A stretch of 64,000 bases of DNA from Tolypeutes matacus. Its lineage: Eukaryota; Chordata; Mammalia; Cingulata; Chlamyphoridae. The translations under genes and the position numbers were made by a program. The notes beneath the pieces were generated by a model. It saw only the letters and a program-made list of their open reading frames with translations, did no database searches and was not told the origin of the DNA. The stretch covers positions 4,796,024 to 4,860,023 of the forward strand of contig JAKSZT010053928.1 in the NCBI GenBank assembly GCA_026826555.1. The letters run 5' to 3'. Positions 12,800 to 24,778 of this stretch are shown in pieces (position 1 is the stretch's first letter; each line of letters opens with the position of its first letter).

Positions 12800-15030
12800 C
12801 TTGGTCTTATTTTTTAATGAACTTATAACAGACATTGTTTTCCTAATAGAGTGTAATAAAAGACTATGAAGACACAGATTTAGCAAAAGAGTAATAATAA
12901 TATTTCAAACTTCCTGAGTAAACATTTTATTTACTGAGAGAACTTATTTTTATCTTCCTAAAGTGGAAGCTATTCGTAGTAAGGTGGATATAAATTAAGC
13001 ATTCTTAAACATGTGCTGAGATGAGTATTTTACAATACTTTGTTTCTCATAATGGTACTTTGTTGTCCTAAAAGTTAACTCTGAAATAAACTTTATTATT
13101 GAAAAAAAGTTAACTATGTAACCATATAACCTATCTTTTTAATACACACATTATTACAACATGGGCTGTCATTGGCCTTGTAATGCCCACACAGCTTTCC
13201 CTATGGCAGGGGCAACTCAACCCCTACCAGTGGGAATTCCCAGGCATTCAGAGCCCTAGTCCAACCAACTCCCAGTCCTGCCGTCCTCCAGTACAGGCCA
13301 ACTCATTTCCTGCTTTTGGGAGAACAACAGTGAGAATGGCCCAGACGTGAGTTCCTAGTTCATTTCCCAAAGTCTGGCTTGTTCAGCTTTGTGTAACCCT
13401 GGTCAGGGACATCTACCATGCAGTCCCGGGTGGGCCGGTCCCAAGGCTGCATTCCCAGTCAAAGAAGAGGGTATCTGGCCGAAAATCCCTAGATAGCTCA
13501 GCCTCAGGTTCAGCCTCCCAAGAGAAAAAGCCTGGAAACGAAAGACATCTCCCAGGCTCTAGGTGGGCAGAGGGGCCCAGGCTTGCTAAGGCTCCAGAGG
13601 GGCCTAGCCCTGCTGAGAAGCCTAATCCACTTTACAAATGGAATACTCAACATCTGGGCTAGCATTCGGGTTACTTCTCTACAATGGTGCGTTTCTGCAT
13701 TATATTTGTAAGACTAAAAGAGCTCAATAGGGCGGTGCCTCCAGACGAACTAGAGGAACTTTCCCCCAAAACAAATTCTATTTTCTATCCTCTATACAGA
13801 AACTTCTTGCCACCACTAAATAGCAAAAAAGATTGAAAGCATCCAGCTGCACCTAATTTATAGCCACCTGATAGTGACGGTGGCCCATGCTCACTTCATC
13901 ATCAGGAACAACCACTTTGACACCCAGGGAAACTGCATCCAAGTTGGGCATGACTGCTAACTTAGCCTGAGGGTGAGTGAATTTAGTATACTATCTTTTT
14001 TTTTTATAAAGTTACTTCAGATTTTGAATTTTTTTTTACTTTAAAATGTATTTAAAAGAAGGAAATGTGCTACAAAAAAGAAAGACAATAAAAACATCAG
14101 GAAAATCCATCCCTATGGAAATAAAGTGTGATATTTTAGTCAACGTGAGTTGACTATGAAAGTGGTTGAGCTAGGCTTCAATTTCAGATTGTTGCATTTG
14201 TCTGTGAGTGCAATTTTGAAGGCAGGGAAAAATATTTGAAAGAAGTGAAGAGTACTTAGGTCGATGCCATCAACGGTGATAAGAAAGATGGGATGGTTTG
14301 CGAGGTGGAAAAACTTTTGCTTGCACAGATACATGATTGGATGCTGAAAATTCATGTCTAAAGACCTAATCAACAAATCTGGCATAAGTATTATCTGTTT
14401 TTTTTCCTCCTATGCTGAAAACATCAAAAGAATATGTTTTCAGAGGGAACAAAGGATATTTTGGTTCCTCCAGGAAAGGGAACTTAAATCTTCTGGAGAA
14501 GGGAAATGGTTAGAATCCGTGGTATAGCAATGAAGAGCTTGCTGTACTAGGAGAGTGAGAGATCCTTGAAGAACATGAATTTGCCAAGGACGCTGTTCCA
14601 CCCAGCATTCACCAAAGACTTTTGTAATCAGTCATGCATATAGGATAGGTTAAAAATTTCTTCAATCGACCCTAATTTAAATGCAGCCCCAAAGTCATGA
14701 GAGCAATCAAGAATCAGCCACAAGATTCACTAGGAATGGAAGAGGCCTACTTTCAAGCTTACCAGGTCTCTATTGTAAAAATTCCCTGCCTTCATTTCAT
14801 CTGGGACAGTCCCTGAAAAGGAAGAATTATGATGGAAATCTTGTATGTGTTTGTTTTTACATTTTAAATAAATATTCGTAAAACCATTTGTGTTATGTAA
14901 ACATTCATTGTAAAATATTGTCCTTTTATTTTTGTTTCATTATCATTTTGATATTTTTATTATTTAAAATGCATTAAAGGAACACAACCCCAATTTTTAA
15001 CATTGTGTGTACAGGATGTAGGCTTTAGGC
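12800..15030. other. Non-coding stretch without recognised genes
   Basis: I find no supported exon. Positions 13150-13640 are relatively GC-rich. A block near 13830-13960 looks faintly coding in one frame, but stops prevent any gene call. The rest is AT-rich with short homopolymer runs. Confidence 0.4.
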
Positions 15031-15033
15031 TCT

Positions 15034-15071
15034 AAATTCTCTGTGTAAATTAGAGTTTACACAGAGAATTT
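15034..15071. repeat. Perfect 16-bp inverted repeat (hairpin)
   Basis: The left arm AAATTCTCTGTGTAAA (15034-15049) and right arm TTTACACAGAGAATTT (15056-15071) are exact reverse complements around the 6-base spacer TTAGAG. No terminator or small-RNA role can be assigned from sequence alone. Confidence 0.9.
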
Positions 15072-15079
15072 CTAATGAA

Positions 15080-15180
15080 TATGACCTCATTTTAAACCTC
15101 CAGGCAGCCCTGGAGAGTCTCCTCACCTGAGCAGGAAATGGACGTCCAGGAATTTGCCTACGGTCACCCAACTGGTTAAA
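15080..15180 (-). repeat. MIR-type SINE fragment
   Basis: A reverse-oriented MIR core and flank: 'cattttaaacctccaggcag', 'agcaggaaatggacgtccag', and 'gcctacggtcacccaactgg' at the end. Confidence 0.5.
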
Positions 15181-15760
15181 GTCAGAGCCATTGGTGTTTA
15201 AACGTAGTTCGGTCTTAACTCCCAAATCTGTTTTTTTTTCCCAGTCACCAGGCCGTCTTCCAGGAATTACATGGTTAAAAACAAATCTTTCTGACTTCCT
15301 GTCAGCCAGTGTAACTTTCCTAATAATACACACAGGCGCATACACACGCGCACATGCGCATGCACACAGCTCTACCTCCTGCCCAGGGTCTAATTCTTAA
15401 GTCTTGAAGATCGTCCCTGATTTAAATCTTGATTATTTAATTTAAATTATTTTAGAAATCACAAAGCACTCCAAGGCTTTTCCAATTAAAAAATACTCCC
15501 AGGGAGCAAAGTAACATGGAAAACAAAAGAATGCGTTCTAGAGAAAGAGTTGAGGCATATTAAAGTACGGATAGGAGATGGTAAAATCAAAGCCAGATAA
15601 TCATTTAATTCCACCAACATTTATTAAATACCCACTGTGTGCCAGGTCTAATGCTTGTCACATAGCAGATTACCAAAATACCTTAGCTCCTCTTTAAAAC
15701 TTGGCAGAATGAAAACAACAACAAAAAAAGGATATTTCTAATTGCTTGTAAAAATTACTG

Positions 15761-16213
15761 ACAGGCACAGGGAAAAGAAGCCACCATTTTTCATCCTGTC
15801 AAGTGAGAGAGGACTAGAGGATTTCTTAAGCACAAAGCCCCCAAGGGGCATGGCCCATGGAGCAGCTCGAGAGAAGACAGCCCTGCTAAATGCCTGATAG
15901 CCTACAGTTGAACTTGGGAGGAAAGTGGAGCAGCTGAGACTGATAGAGTCGGCCCAGAAAGAGACAAGCCCTATCCCTCGTTGCTCACAGCTGAGCCCTG
16001 GGACCTGGGCTCCCAGAGATCGTGAGCCCAGAGTGGAAGGATGAGACTTTGGCAGAGATGGTCAGCCATTTCGCTTCCCCAGGATCAATAGTAGCTGACT
16101 TTGGTGAAAAAGCACCTCTTACAGGGTCTCGATTTGGACTCTTCACAGCCTTGGAACTGTAAGCTTTTACCCCAAATAAATTCCCTTTATAAAAGCAAAA
16201 AAAAAAAAAAAAA
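15761..16213 (+). mobile_element. Retroposed, polyadenylated LTR-type transcript
   Basis: The insertion is bounded by an 11-bp direct repeat, AAAAATTACTG, at 15750-15760 and 16214-16224. It ends in an A-run (16197-16218, merging with the right repeat) that starts 16 bases after AATAAA at 16175-16180. The sequence around the signal (ACCCCAAATAAAT.CCCTTTATAAA) matches the polyadenylation region of the complete LTR at 61233-61731, but here the sequence stops at the RNA cleavage site instead of reaching the LTR end. The simplest reading is that an LTR-initiated or LTR-terminated RNA was copied in by L1 machinery, as for a processed pseudogene. No protein is encoded. Confidence 0.75.
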
Positions 16214-16218
16214 AAAAA

Positions 16219-17334
16219 TTACTGCTTTCTTACAGTGGGAAACTAAAATTCAAGATTTGGCTTCATTGATAGGATTCTGAGCTTTCCATGATCTAGCTGG
16301 ACCCTAAATTTTTCCAAAATAATACAGTGTCTCCTTTCTCTCTCCCCTTTCTCCACTTTTGCCTTTAGATGACTTGAAATTTGATGCTTTATGAAAGTCT
16401 TTATATGTCTTACATTGAAAATGAATAAAAATGTATTTAATGATAAATGTTCATGTTCTGTAGCTTGCTTTGTAATGGAATTATTTTTGTAGTCCTGTTA
16501 AAGTTTCATTTTTATTTCAATGTAAAACAAACAACAACAAAAAACCTCAAGCAAAAACAAGGCATGCTGTTGTCCCTAAACTTAATTTTTTTAACTTTCG
16601 TTAATTAAATTTTGTAAATTTGCTTTACATAATGAATGCAGCTCCATTACTAACAACAAAGGTGGAAGGACTTTGGCAAAGTCAAGATGTACGTGTGCAT
16701 GTGCGGGAGGATGTGACTGTGGGCCTGTGAGATGTGAGACGTTTAATTAAAGGATGGGGGTGGGGCTTGGCAGGGAGCCCTACTGGTAAACAATGCCTGT
16801 GTGTCGTGTACTCAGGAATTACCTGGGAAGTGGAAGGACCTGAAAAGGTTGTGCATGAAGCGGCCCCTTGCTGTCCAATGAAGTGTCTGTTATCAGAAGG
16901 AAATGTGTACTTTTTGAGGTGGGATCGGTTCTGTGCTCTGAACCGAATGATTTTTCGTTTTTTGTTCTGATAACAAGCTGGTGGCAAGCTTCACTGAACT
17001 GAGAAATTGTAAACTCTTAGAAAAGGCTGTCTAAAGATAACAATTCAATGTTTCTCGGTAATGTATTCTGGATGAATCTGATAATTTAAAGCCCACTTCA
17101 CCAAAATGGGAGTGGTGCTTGCGTCCTCTTTATCTTCAATTATGTCTAATCTGTTTCTAATTCAAACACTGTGCTGCTGTTGTCAGATCAAATCTAGATT
17201 TTAAATGTTTTATGCTTCTCCGCTGGGAAGGTTTAAAATGTATGCAGGCTGTCTGTCAGGACTGTGCCAGTAGAATCTAATAAAGTTTTAGATAAATTGA
17301 AAGGGAATAAAAGAGTACTTAAAAATGAAATGAT
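16219..17334. other. Non-coding stretch
   Basis: Mostly AT-rich sequence with one GC-richer block at 16680-16980. That block has open frames on both strands but no splice sites or domain that I recognise. No gene is supported. Confidence 0.4.
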
Positions 17335-18295
17335 TCATGGTTCATGAGATGGAACATGTTTAATGAATGGCAGTTCTGGAAAAGTTATGGTAGAGTCTCT
17401 ATGGATCACCTGCTTCACCTCTACAGAGCTCTCCTTGAATAAATACATCGTGTCTTTCAGCTTACAAGGCAGAAGTTCAGAAAGCAATTTAAAAATCAAG
17501 TCATCTTTGGGTTTGATGCAAACAGGGCCTCATAAGCATGTGGGCACGCGAACTATAATCCATGGTTTTTCATTCCACATGATGACACTTCCATCACTGC
17601 AAGTAGATTGGAAAACATAGCTGCAGTTTTCAGTCACTGAATAGGATGCAGTTTTTGCTGTTATTAGAGTTCTTTTTTCTGCTGATTTATGTAGAAGCAC
17701 TCCAGGTATCTGGATGCTGTAGGATATCAAGGTAGAAACATGTTCGGAGATAATATTGGGCTTTGTCAGACATGGAACTGGAGGGGCCATTGCCAAGGTT
17801 ATATTTGTAGAAATATTTTCCTGATAAAACCTTGGCAATCTCTTCCTGGATTTATTAATTTAGGGAGTGCAGGGAAGAAATGTTTTGTGGGAGTTCAGAC
17901 CATGTTTCTGCCTTACCAAACTGCCATTCCACCGTCAACGGCGTTAGGGCTTTAAAGGTGAAGGTGCTGGTGCAATTTCTCATCATATAGATTTTCTTGG
18001 GTTTGCTTCTAATCTCTTTTGGACTGACAACAAGTGTATTTCCTGCTGCATGGGAAAGTCACTCCTGGTTTGGTTTTGGAAGGATTGTTCCTGAGTATCC
18101 TTTAAATGTTAATTAGAATTTGTGCTTAAAAGCAAAAAGGCTTCAAAGTTTTAAAACCATAATAATTCTAGGTCCCCATCCTCCCATCTCTCCCAAATTT
18201 ATCTTAAGAGCGACAAAATTTTTATCTGGCATTAAGATCCCAGCATGATGAAGAAGAGTGGGACTAAACTGATTTCTAGGGAGAAAAAATCAAAT
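17335..18295 (-). pseudogene. Intronless coding relic, probable processed pseudogene of a secreted/membrane protein
   Basis: Read on the minus strand, about 960 bp keep coding character across several stops. The segments in order (high to low coordinate) include: a stretch with LHHAGILMPDKNFVALKINL (about 18260-18200); GYSGTILPKPNQE, then TGA at 18061-18059; GNTLVVSPKEIRSK and NCTSTFTFKALTPLTVEWQF (about 18040-17930); two TAA codons near 17863 with a frame change; PRFYQENISTNITLAMAPP (about 17835-17780); TENCSYVFQSTCSDGSVIMW (about 17620-17560); TGA at 17532-17530; then about 66 more open codons to 17335. At least four N-X-S/T sequons (NCTS, NISS, NIST, NCSY) and spaced cysteines suggest an extracellular domain. 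The absence of introns over this length fits a retrocopy, but no A-tail or flanking repeat was found. I do not recognise the parent gene. Exons of a decayed gene in place are the alternative. Confidence 0.6.
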
Positions 18296-21200
18296 TACTG
18301 ATATCTCGACTTACTTTGGCTTGACCCATTTACAAAGCTACATTAAAAATCTAAGAAAAGGCATTTCCTTCACTGATGATCCCTGTTGCGCCATTCTTTT
18401 CTTTGAAGTCTTGTGGTCAAGTTCCTATAACCAAACATTGTTTTTTTTTCTCACACAAACTCTATAGGGGAGCAAGAAAATTCTTTCTATTTATTTGCAG
18501 TGGTGTTTCCCTTAAGTTTCTTTCTGACTGACTTCTTGTGTTTTCCTTCCATCTCGAGATGTGTAGGGCCTTGCTGTGAGGAAAAATTTTCTATGTTCTG
18601 AAAAGAATGTTAGCTTTTCTGTCCGTCAGGAGAGATGCGTAAAGAGATGTCAGCTCACTCCAATGCAGGTGCTGGGGTGGCCACAGCATTGGATGGAAAA
18701 CATTTTCCTCACATAGGGAAGAAACAGAGCAAAGTCAGCTTCAATAGTGGGTGTGGGGCCCCCACAGCCCGGGGGTCTCAATCCGTGGCCCGAACAGCGA
18801 GAGTACCCCTCTCGTGTGCCGTGGGGTAGAGGCCCTGCTCCCTCTTCACCATCACCACCAGGGAGTGAGCTGGAAGCCCTAAAACATGCCCACAGGAATA
18901 ATACTGTCTCCAGTGAATATTTACATATGCTCTGACAATAGGGGAAGCAATGTACCAGTGATCCTCTTTTCTGCTAGGGGTTTGTGTTTTCTCTCACCAG
19001 GATGACACACCTGGTCCTCTGTGGCAGGGGTTCTGTGCTAGGACTGCTTCTACCACATTTTTCCCCTGGGTATTGGCTTATGCCTTTGTAACTGGAGTTG
19101 CCATTAATATTCCAAATAGAAAGAGAAGGAAAGGGCATGGTGCCGGCATGAGGGCAAACACAAGTGTACATGGATACAGGGCCTGGCATCGATGGTGACT
19201 TAAGAGCCGGGAAAGGCCTGCCTGTGATCCCACAGGATCACCGGAGCCTATGGCAGACTGTTTTCTACAACTCATCTCTGAACTCCTTTATCAGATTCAG
19301 CCCCAACACTATTACTGTCTATGCAATACAAGTTAACCTAAGGGTTAACCCTGCCTCTTCTAACTACTGAAGGTGTGTCTGCTGAGCCTTAACTTCTGTT
19401 CTTAGAGAGTATCCCATGTGTTTCCTTTGTCCTTATTTAAAAGCAAACAAACAAACAAACTGATGAAAATCTTGGCCTCTGATTCTGAAGTTGTCATTTT
19501 TGGAAGCTTATGGGGTTGAAGGCTTTCTTTAAAATTTTAATCATTGTACAGTTATAAGAATATAGGAGAAAGGGTTAAATTAGTATTGTTTTACGATTTT
19601 TCAAGTATAAGTTTCTTATAGGAATGGTAGAGTGAGAAAAAGAAAGAAAAAGAGAAAGATATACCACAGGTTTTAGAGTCTGCTGAGGACCCGCTCTCTT
19701 ACACTCTGTCCCCAGAAGGAGAAGGGAATGAGGAAGCAAGGATACGAATGTCATAAAATCAAGGGCAAGAGGAGTGAGCCACGTGAAGAAAACAGTGCCC
19801 AGATGTCAGAAAATGTCACACCAGCATCTTGTAGTCTAAGGGATGTATTCAGGGAATTGTCAGTCGTCTGACATTAATTGATGCCCCCAAGCACAACAAG
19901 GAGGAAATATACATTACAGCAAGGATTTTTTTTTTTTTTTTTTTTTTTGACAAAGTACATTATGCACTGATAAGCCATTTACATTTCCCGCCAGACAAGA
20001 GTTAATTTGGGGATGCAGGATGGCTGCTTTAGAAATGTAATGACATGACACTCAAAAGTGGAAACCCTGCCATTTCAACAAAAAATGGCAAAATGGAAGG
20101 AAAGGCTAAATTGGCCAGAAGATGGAGAGTAGAAGAGAGAATTAGAGCTTGGGATAAAGGAATTAACTGTCACACTGGTTCCCACTAAGGGCCGGTGGAA
20201 GAAATGTATACAAATATAAGTATATATACACATATATGTATATACATAAATATATACACATATGTAAGTTGTGAAAGGGTGATGAGACATGTTATTTGTA
20301 CAGAAAATGATTTTCCAGAATATATATATATATCCTTCAGTATAGCTAGAAAGGTATTTCAGAATATTACTGTGAAGCTTTTGGAGGAAGGAACAGGAAT
20401 CCTAGTAGTTTATAAAGGGCTGTTTGAGGATTGCATACTAGACAAGAGTTTTATATGCAAAAGGAAAATTTTAATGATACATCATCACCTTTTTGTCTGG
20501 TGTTTCCTCAAATGTCTCCCATAAGCCAGCATTTCTCTGACTCTTTGTTCCCAGGGAAAGAATTTGGCCAGTCGGTCAATCAGCAGTTACTACTGGGCAT
20601 TAGGTATGAGTCTTGCACTGTGCTGGGATCTGTGACTGACACAGAAAAAGCTCGTGATGTCATCCTTCTCTTTAAAGCATTTCCAGTGGTAGTAGAATAT
20701 CAACTGAATACACATGAAATAAGTACAAATCACCTGAGGCAGGGTCTTGTTCTACCTTAGTAAGGGTTAATTGGATCCTGGCCCTGTGCCTCAGGGGGCC
20801 TGGTGCTTTAGAATGCCTTCCTCAAACATTTCAAAGTCCCCTGAAGGTTCTTGAAACCAGCTGGGCTGGCAGTGCTCTTAGGCAGGGCACCACGAGCCAG
20901 GACAAGGACTTGTGTGGGCCCGTTTCTCTCTGACTCTCTGTCCCTTCTGTGGGGTTGACCAGTTGCCTCAAGGAACTCCAGGGCTTGTGCCTATGAGTCC
21001 TGTGGCTAGGCCCTGTTTCCAGGAGAGCACTGTGGCTAGCAGGTCTTGGCGCAGTATTTTTTTCATTGAATCATGTGAGACTGGCCCATCGGCATGGTGC
21101 TGACACACTGATTTTGGGTGTCTTTCACTCTTGTTGGATCTAGGATGCGTTTCCAGCCATGGGTTATTGATGGTCCACTGTTCTGCTGACCCTTTGGACT

Positions 21201-22329
21201 TGTGCTGTGTGTTTTGGCTCTGAAAAAGGTACTAGCTCTGGCTTATGGCACCCAAAGGCAGCAGTCATGGTGGCAGGCATCCCTTGCCCTGTGTGACCCC
21301 CACTACTGGCCTCTAGGGTGGTCAGTCCACCCCCTCCACAGACTCTCCACATGGCAAACAGTCCTCCAGGTTGCCACACTGATCTCTGAAGACTTTTGAG
21401 ATTGTTGTTCCCCTTGGACCGGTCTTCTCTTGCCTCTGATGGATGTGGTGATGCCATGCTCTCCCTGACTAATCCTAAGCCCTGCTGGATAAGGGATGGA
21501 CACTCCTTGCATGAATGGGACAGCTCTTCTTGCTCCATCCACAGATCCCTCTCTGATCAGTGTGTGGCAAGTAGGGATTGACTGAAAGAGGTCATATTCT
21601 AGGAATGCAGGGATTATGGCCTAGAGTTCAAAAGAAGATGCAAGTGGAAGATGTATTCTTCTACCTTTATGCTATAAAATCCCAAATGGTAAATATAATA
21701 AAACCAGAAGATGATTGCTTTTTGCATGTTCCTGCAAACTCTGCACAAGACTGGCATTTGTGGTCATCATCCATGAAACACTGTGACAACATCTGAGAGA
21801 GTCACTGGAAGCCAGAGTCCACAGGCTGCACGCTGGGTGGTGCAGTGCAGTGAGTAATGCTGTAGGAAGCATTAGGTAAGTGGTATTGGGGAACCACAGA
21901 CTGCAAACAGGTTCTAAAGAACCATGGTATGATGAGTTCCAGCAGAGTTGCTACCTTTTTTCATGCATGGGAGATGCAAAATTATCCAGGAAGGGTACAA
22001 TCGACTGTAAAAACTGTGAAGAAATGGTACCAAGACCTAAACAGGAACTGCTTTTATTACAATGCTATATGGTTTTCATCTCCATATGCCCCAATTGGAT
22101 GATAAATAAATATGCAAATATCTCTTCTCTATATATTTTTCTACAGCCTTCATTGATAAATCACTTCACTTCACATGGGCCCAAGAATTTTATAATACAT
22201 TTTTTAATCAAAATGTTAAAAAAAAAAAAAAAAAAAGCTGCCTGGGATCTCACACATTTTAGGGTGGCCCTAGCAGGTTCTAATTAAATATAGAACATGT
22301 GTTCTGTTTATCATTGAGTCATCAAGCAT
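18296..22329. other. Non-coding stretch with simple repeats
   Basis: No supported gene. It contains an (AAAC)n run at about 19445-19460, an oligo-T run of over 20 bases at 19927-19949, a TATACA-type microsatellite at about 20216-20268 and an A-run near 22218-22236. Positions 20900-21600 are GC-richer with short open frames on both strands and may be an old LTR or retrocopy, but no boundary or motif supports a call. Confidence 0.4.
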
Positions 22330-22544
22330 TTACTTTATTAGGAGTTTTCTAATCTTAATTACGAAATATTTAAAACCCCCAAAAGTACACAATATAAAAT
22401 AACACGCAGAACTCGCCACCCAAACATTTTGCTAATATTTGATTCAAATTTCTTTTTTAAAAAAGTAAGTAAAACATTACAGATACAGCTAAAATGTGTC
22501 CCCAATCCTTTCCCCCTGCTTCCCTTCCCTGATGTGGGTAAATA

Positions 22545-22984
22545 TCTTAGTTTGAGATCCCCAGAAGCAAAACCTCAGTCAACGGTCTGCGAGCAAGTAG
22601 TTTATTTGGGAATTAATCCCAGGAAGCACCCATAGGAAAAGCAGGGAAGTGAAACAGGGTGTGGTGATACACAGGGTATCCCTGTGCTACTGGGGCTACT
22701 GGGGCTCGATTCCACCAGGGACCTTTGGGGGACTGTGTAGACATGTCTCAGAGCTGTTCCATCTGAGGGCCGAGGAGGCTGAGTATTTATTTGCCATCTC
22801 CCTCCGTCATTGGTTGTAAACTCCTGGGCAGTCCAGGCCTGCCCCTTGGGAGGCCGAACACATTCCTGCAGCCTCAGAAAACCTTCAGGTAGAGAGCAGA
22901 GGGGCTTGCAGGGGGAAGCTGGGCGTGAGTGAGTGCTGAGAGGGTATGGGTGGAGGCCTCACGGCCTCTGCTGCAGTTAGAATT
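22545..22984. mobile_element. LTR-like repeat inserted in the old L1
   Basis: This GC-richer block interrupts the L1 3' UTR. It contains 'caagtagtttatttgggaat', 'taatcccaggaagcaccc' and 'gaaacagggtgtggtgatac', a pattern I associate with ancient ERVL-type LTRs in reverse orientation. Clean TG...CA ends and a duplication were not found, so the class is tentative. Confidence 0.5.
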
Positions 22985-23656
22985 AGTCCTCTACTTTTTG
23001 TACTTTTTGTATTTGTACATATACAAATATACAGTGAAGTTTCCTGTGGGTTTTAAAAGTTTTAAATAAATGGCATCATATTGAACACATTCTCCTGCAA
23101 CTTGCTTTTTTATTTAACTCAAAATTATGTACTTGAGATTTATCCTTGTTGAACTATGTAGATGTAAATAAGTAATTTTAACAGCTCTATTTCACTCAAA
23201 TATTTGAATAAACTAGTTTATTTGTCCATTTCCCAAAGAGTTTGTTTCTACCTTTTCCTGCTTTTATTACAATGCTATATAGTGAGCATATTTGTTCATA
23301 TCAATTTAAGCTCATATTTTCTCTAAGATTCCTAAGAAGTGGAATTTCTGTTAAAAGGTATTCACACACTCAGCTTTACTAGCTATCGCCAAGTTGGTCT
23401 ACAAAATATTTGTATCAATTTATACTCCCACAAGCAAAACAGAAGATTTTCTTTGTCCCCACATCTGTACCAAAACATGTGTTGTAAGATTTATTAATTT
23501 TTGCCAATCCGATGGAATGAAATGGCATTTTATTATGATGATGACTTAAATTTGCGAGTCATCTTTAAGGTGAGGTAAGGACATTTTCCTGTGTTTATTA
23601 GGCTTTTGGATATTCTCTTTTGTGCATTTCCTCATCATCTCCTGTGCCTATTTTTT

Positions 23657-23691
23657 ATTTTATTTTATTTTGTGTGTGTGTGTGTGTGTTT
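23657..23691 (-). mobile_element. Tail-only retroposon insertion (35 bp)
   Basis: A 35-bp stretch of (ATTTT)n followed by (GT)n sits between two exact 14-bp copies of TGTGCCTATTTTTT (23643-23656 and 23692-23705). On the minus strand it reads CA repeats followed by AAAAT repeats, which resembles a retroposon tail. This fits an L1-mediated insertion truncated to its tail. The alternative is a local duplication with microsatellite growth. Confidence 0.6.
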
Positions 23692-24778
23692 TGTGCCTAT
23701 TTTTTAAATGGAATTGTTTATATTTTTGTTTATATTTTATAGTGATTTGTAGAGGTTCTGTCCATATTCAGGACATTAATATTTTGTTAGTTATATATGC
23801 AGAACAAACATCTTTTTCTAGTCTGTGGCTGATTTTTTCACATTGTTCATGAAGTTTTTTATCATAAATTTTTAAATTTTAATGTAGTCAGATTTAACAG
23901 TATCTTCCTCTATGGATTGGGTTTTGGTTTTACATTTAAGAAATCTTTCTCTGTCCTGACATCATAAATATACCCTATCTTTTCAACTAAAGTTCTAGCT
24001 TTGTTTTTTTACCTCTGGCCTTTAGTTAATATACAGTATGAGGTTGGAATCTAATTTTATAGCCAGTGGTCCAGCACCATTTATTGATTAGTCCATCCTA
24101 TTCCTATTGATTTGGAATGCCACTTTGGACCTATACCAGGTTTTTATTTATATATGGGTCTGTTTAGGCTTTATTTCTTTTTCTTTTTTCCTTTTGTCTC
24201 TACCTGCACTGATTTAATATAGTTTTATAATAATCTTTCCTGTAGGGTGAATCTACACTGACTTAAATTTTTCTTGGCTATTCTTTGTTCTTTTTTTTTC
24301 TGCCTGAATTTCACAGTCACATTGTCAAATTACATGAAATGCTCTTTGGGATTTTGATTTGAAGTACATTGATTCATAGAATAATTTGGGGAGAATTGTC
24401 ATCGTTATATATTGAGTATTCTTTTTTGTGTAGAAGAGTGTATGTTAAATAGCTTTTCTTTATATCTTTTATTAATTTTATAACTCTCCTTTATATGTCT
24501 CTTCTTAGCTTAATTCCTAGATAACTTAAAGATTTTGTCACTATTCTAATATCTTTTAAAAAAATTACTTTGTCTAATTGTTTGCTGGTGATGTATAGGA
24601 ATGGTATCTCTCTCCCTGTGTGTATGTGTGTGTTGCTTTTCTAGTCAGTAGAATTGTTTACTCTCTGTATAATTCTAATAGTTTACCCATGCAGTCTCTT
24701 GGATGTTTCTATATAGATAAGCATACCACTTGTGAATATTAACTTTTTTGTTTTTCTTTTCCAGTCCTTATTCCTTTT

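Noticed and set aside
13830..13960. Possible processed pseudogene fragment
   Set aside because: One frame looked coding for about 40 codons, but stops and the lack of any recognised family left nothing to support.
20431..20760. 109-codon frame considered as a dynein or other exon
   Set aside because: The acceptor-like CCCAG near 20555 is followed by sequence resembling an ancient repeat, not dynein.
20912..21581. Possible ERV LTR or retrocopy
   Set aside because: GC-rich with open frames on both strands, but no LTR ends, A-tail, duplication or known motif.
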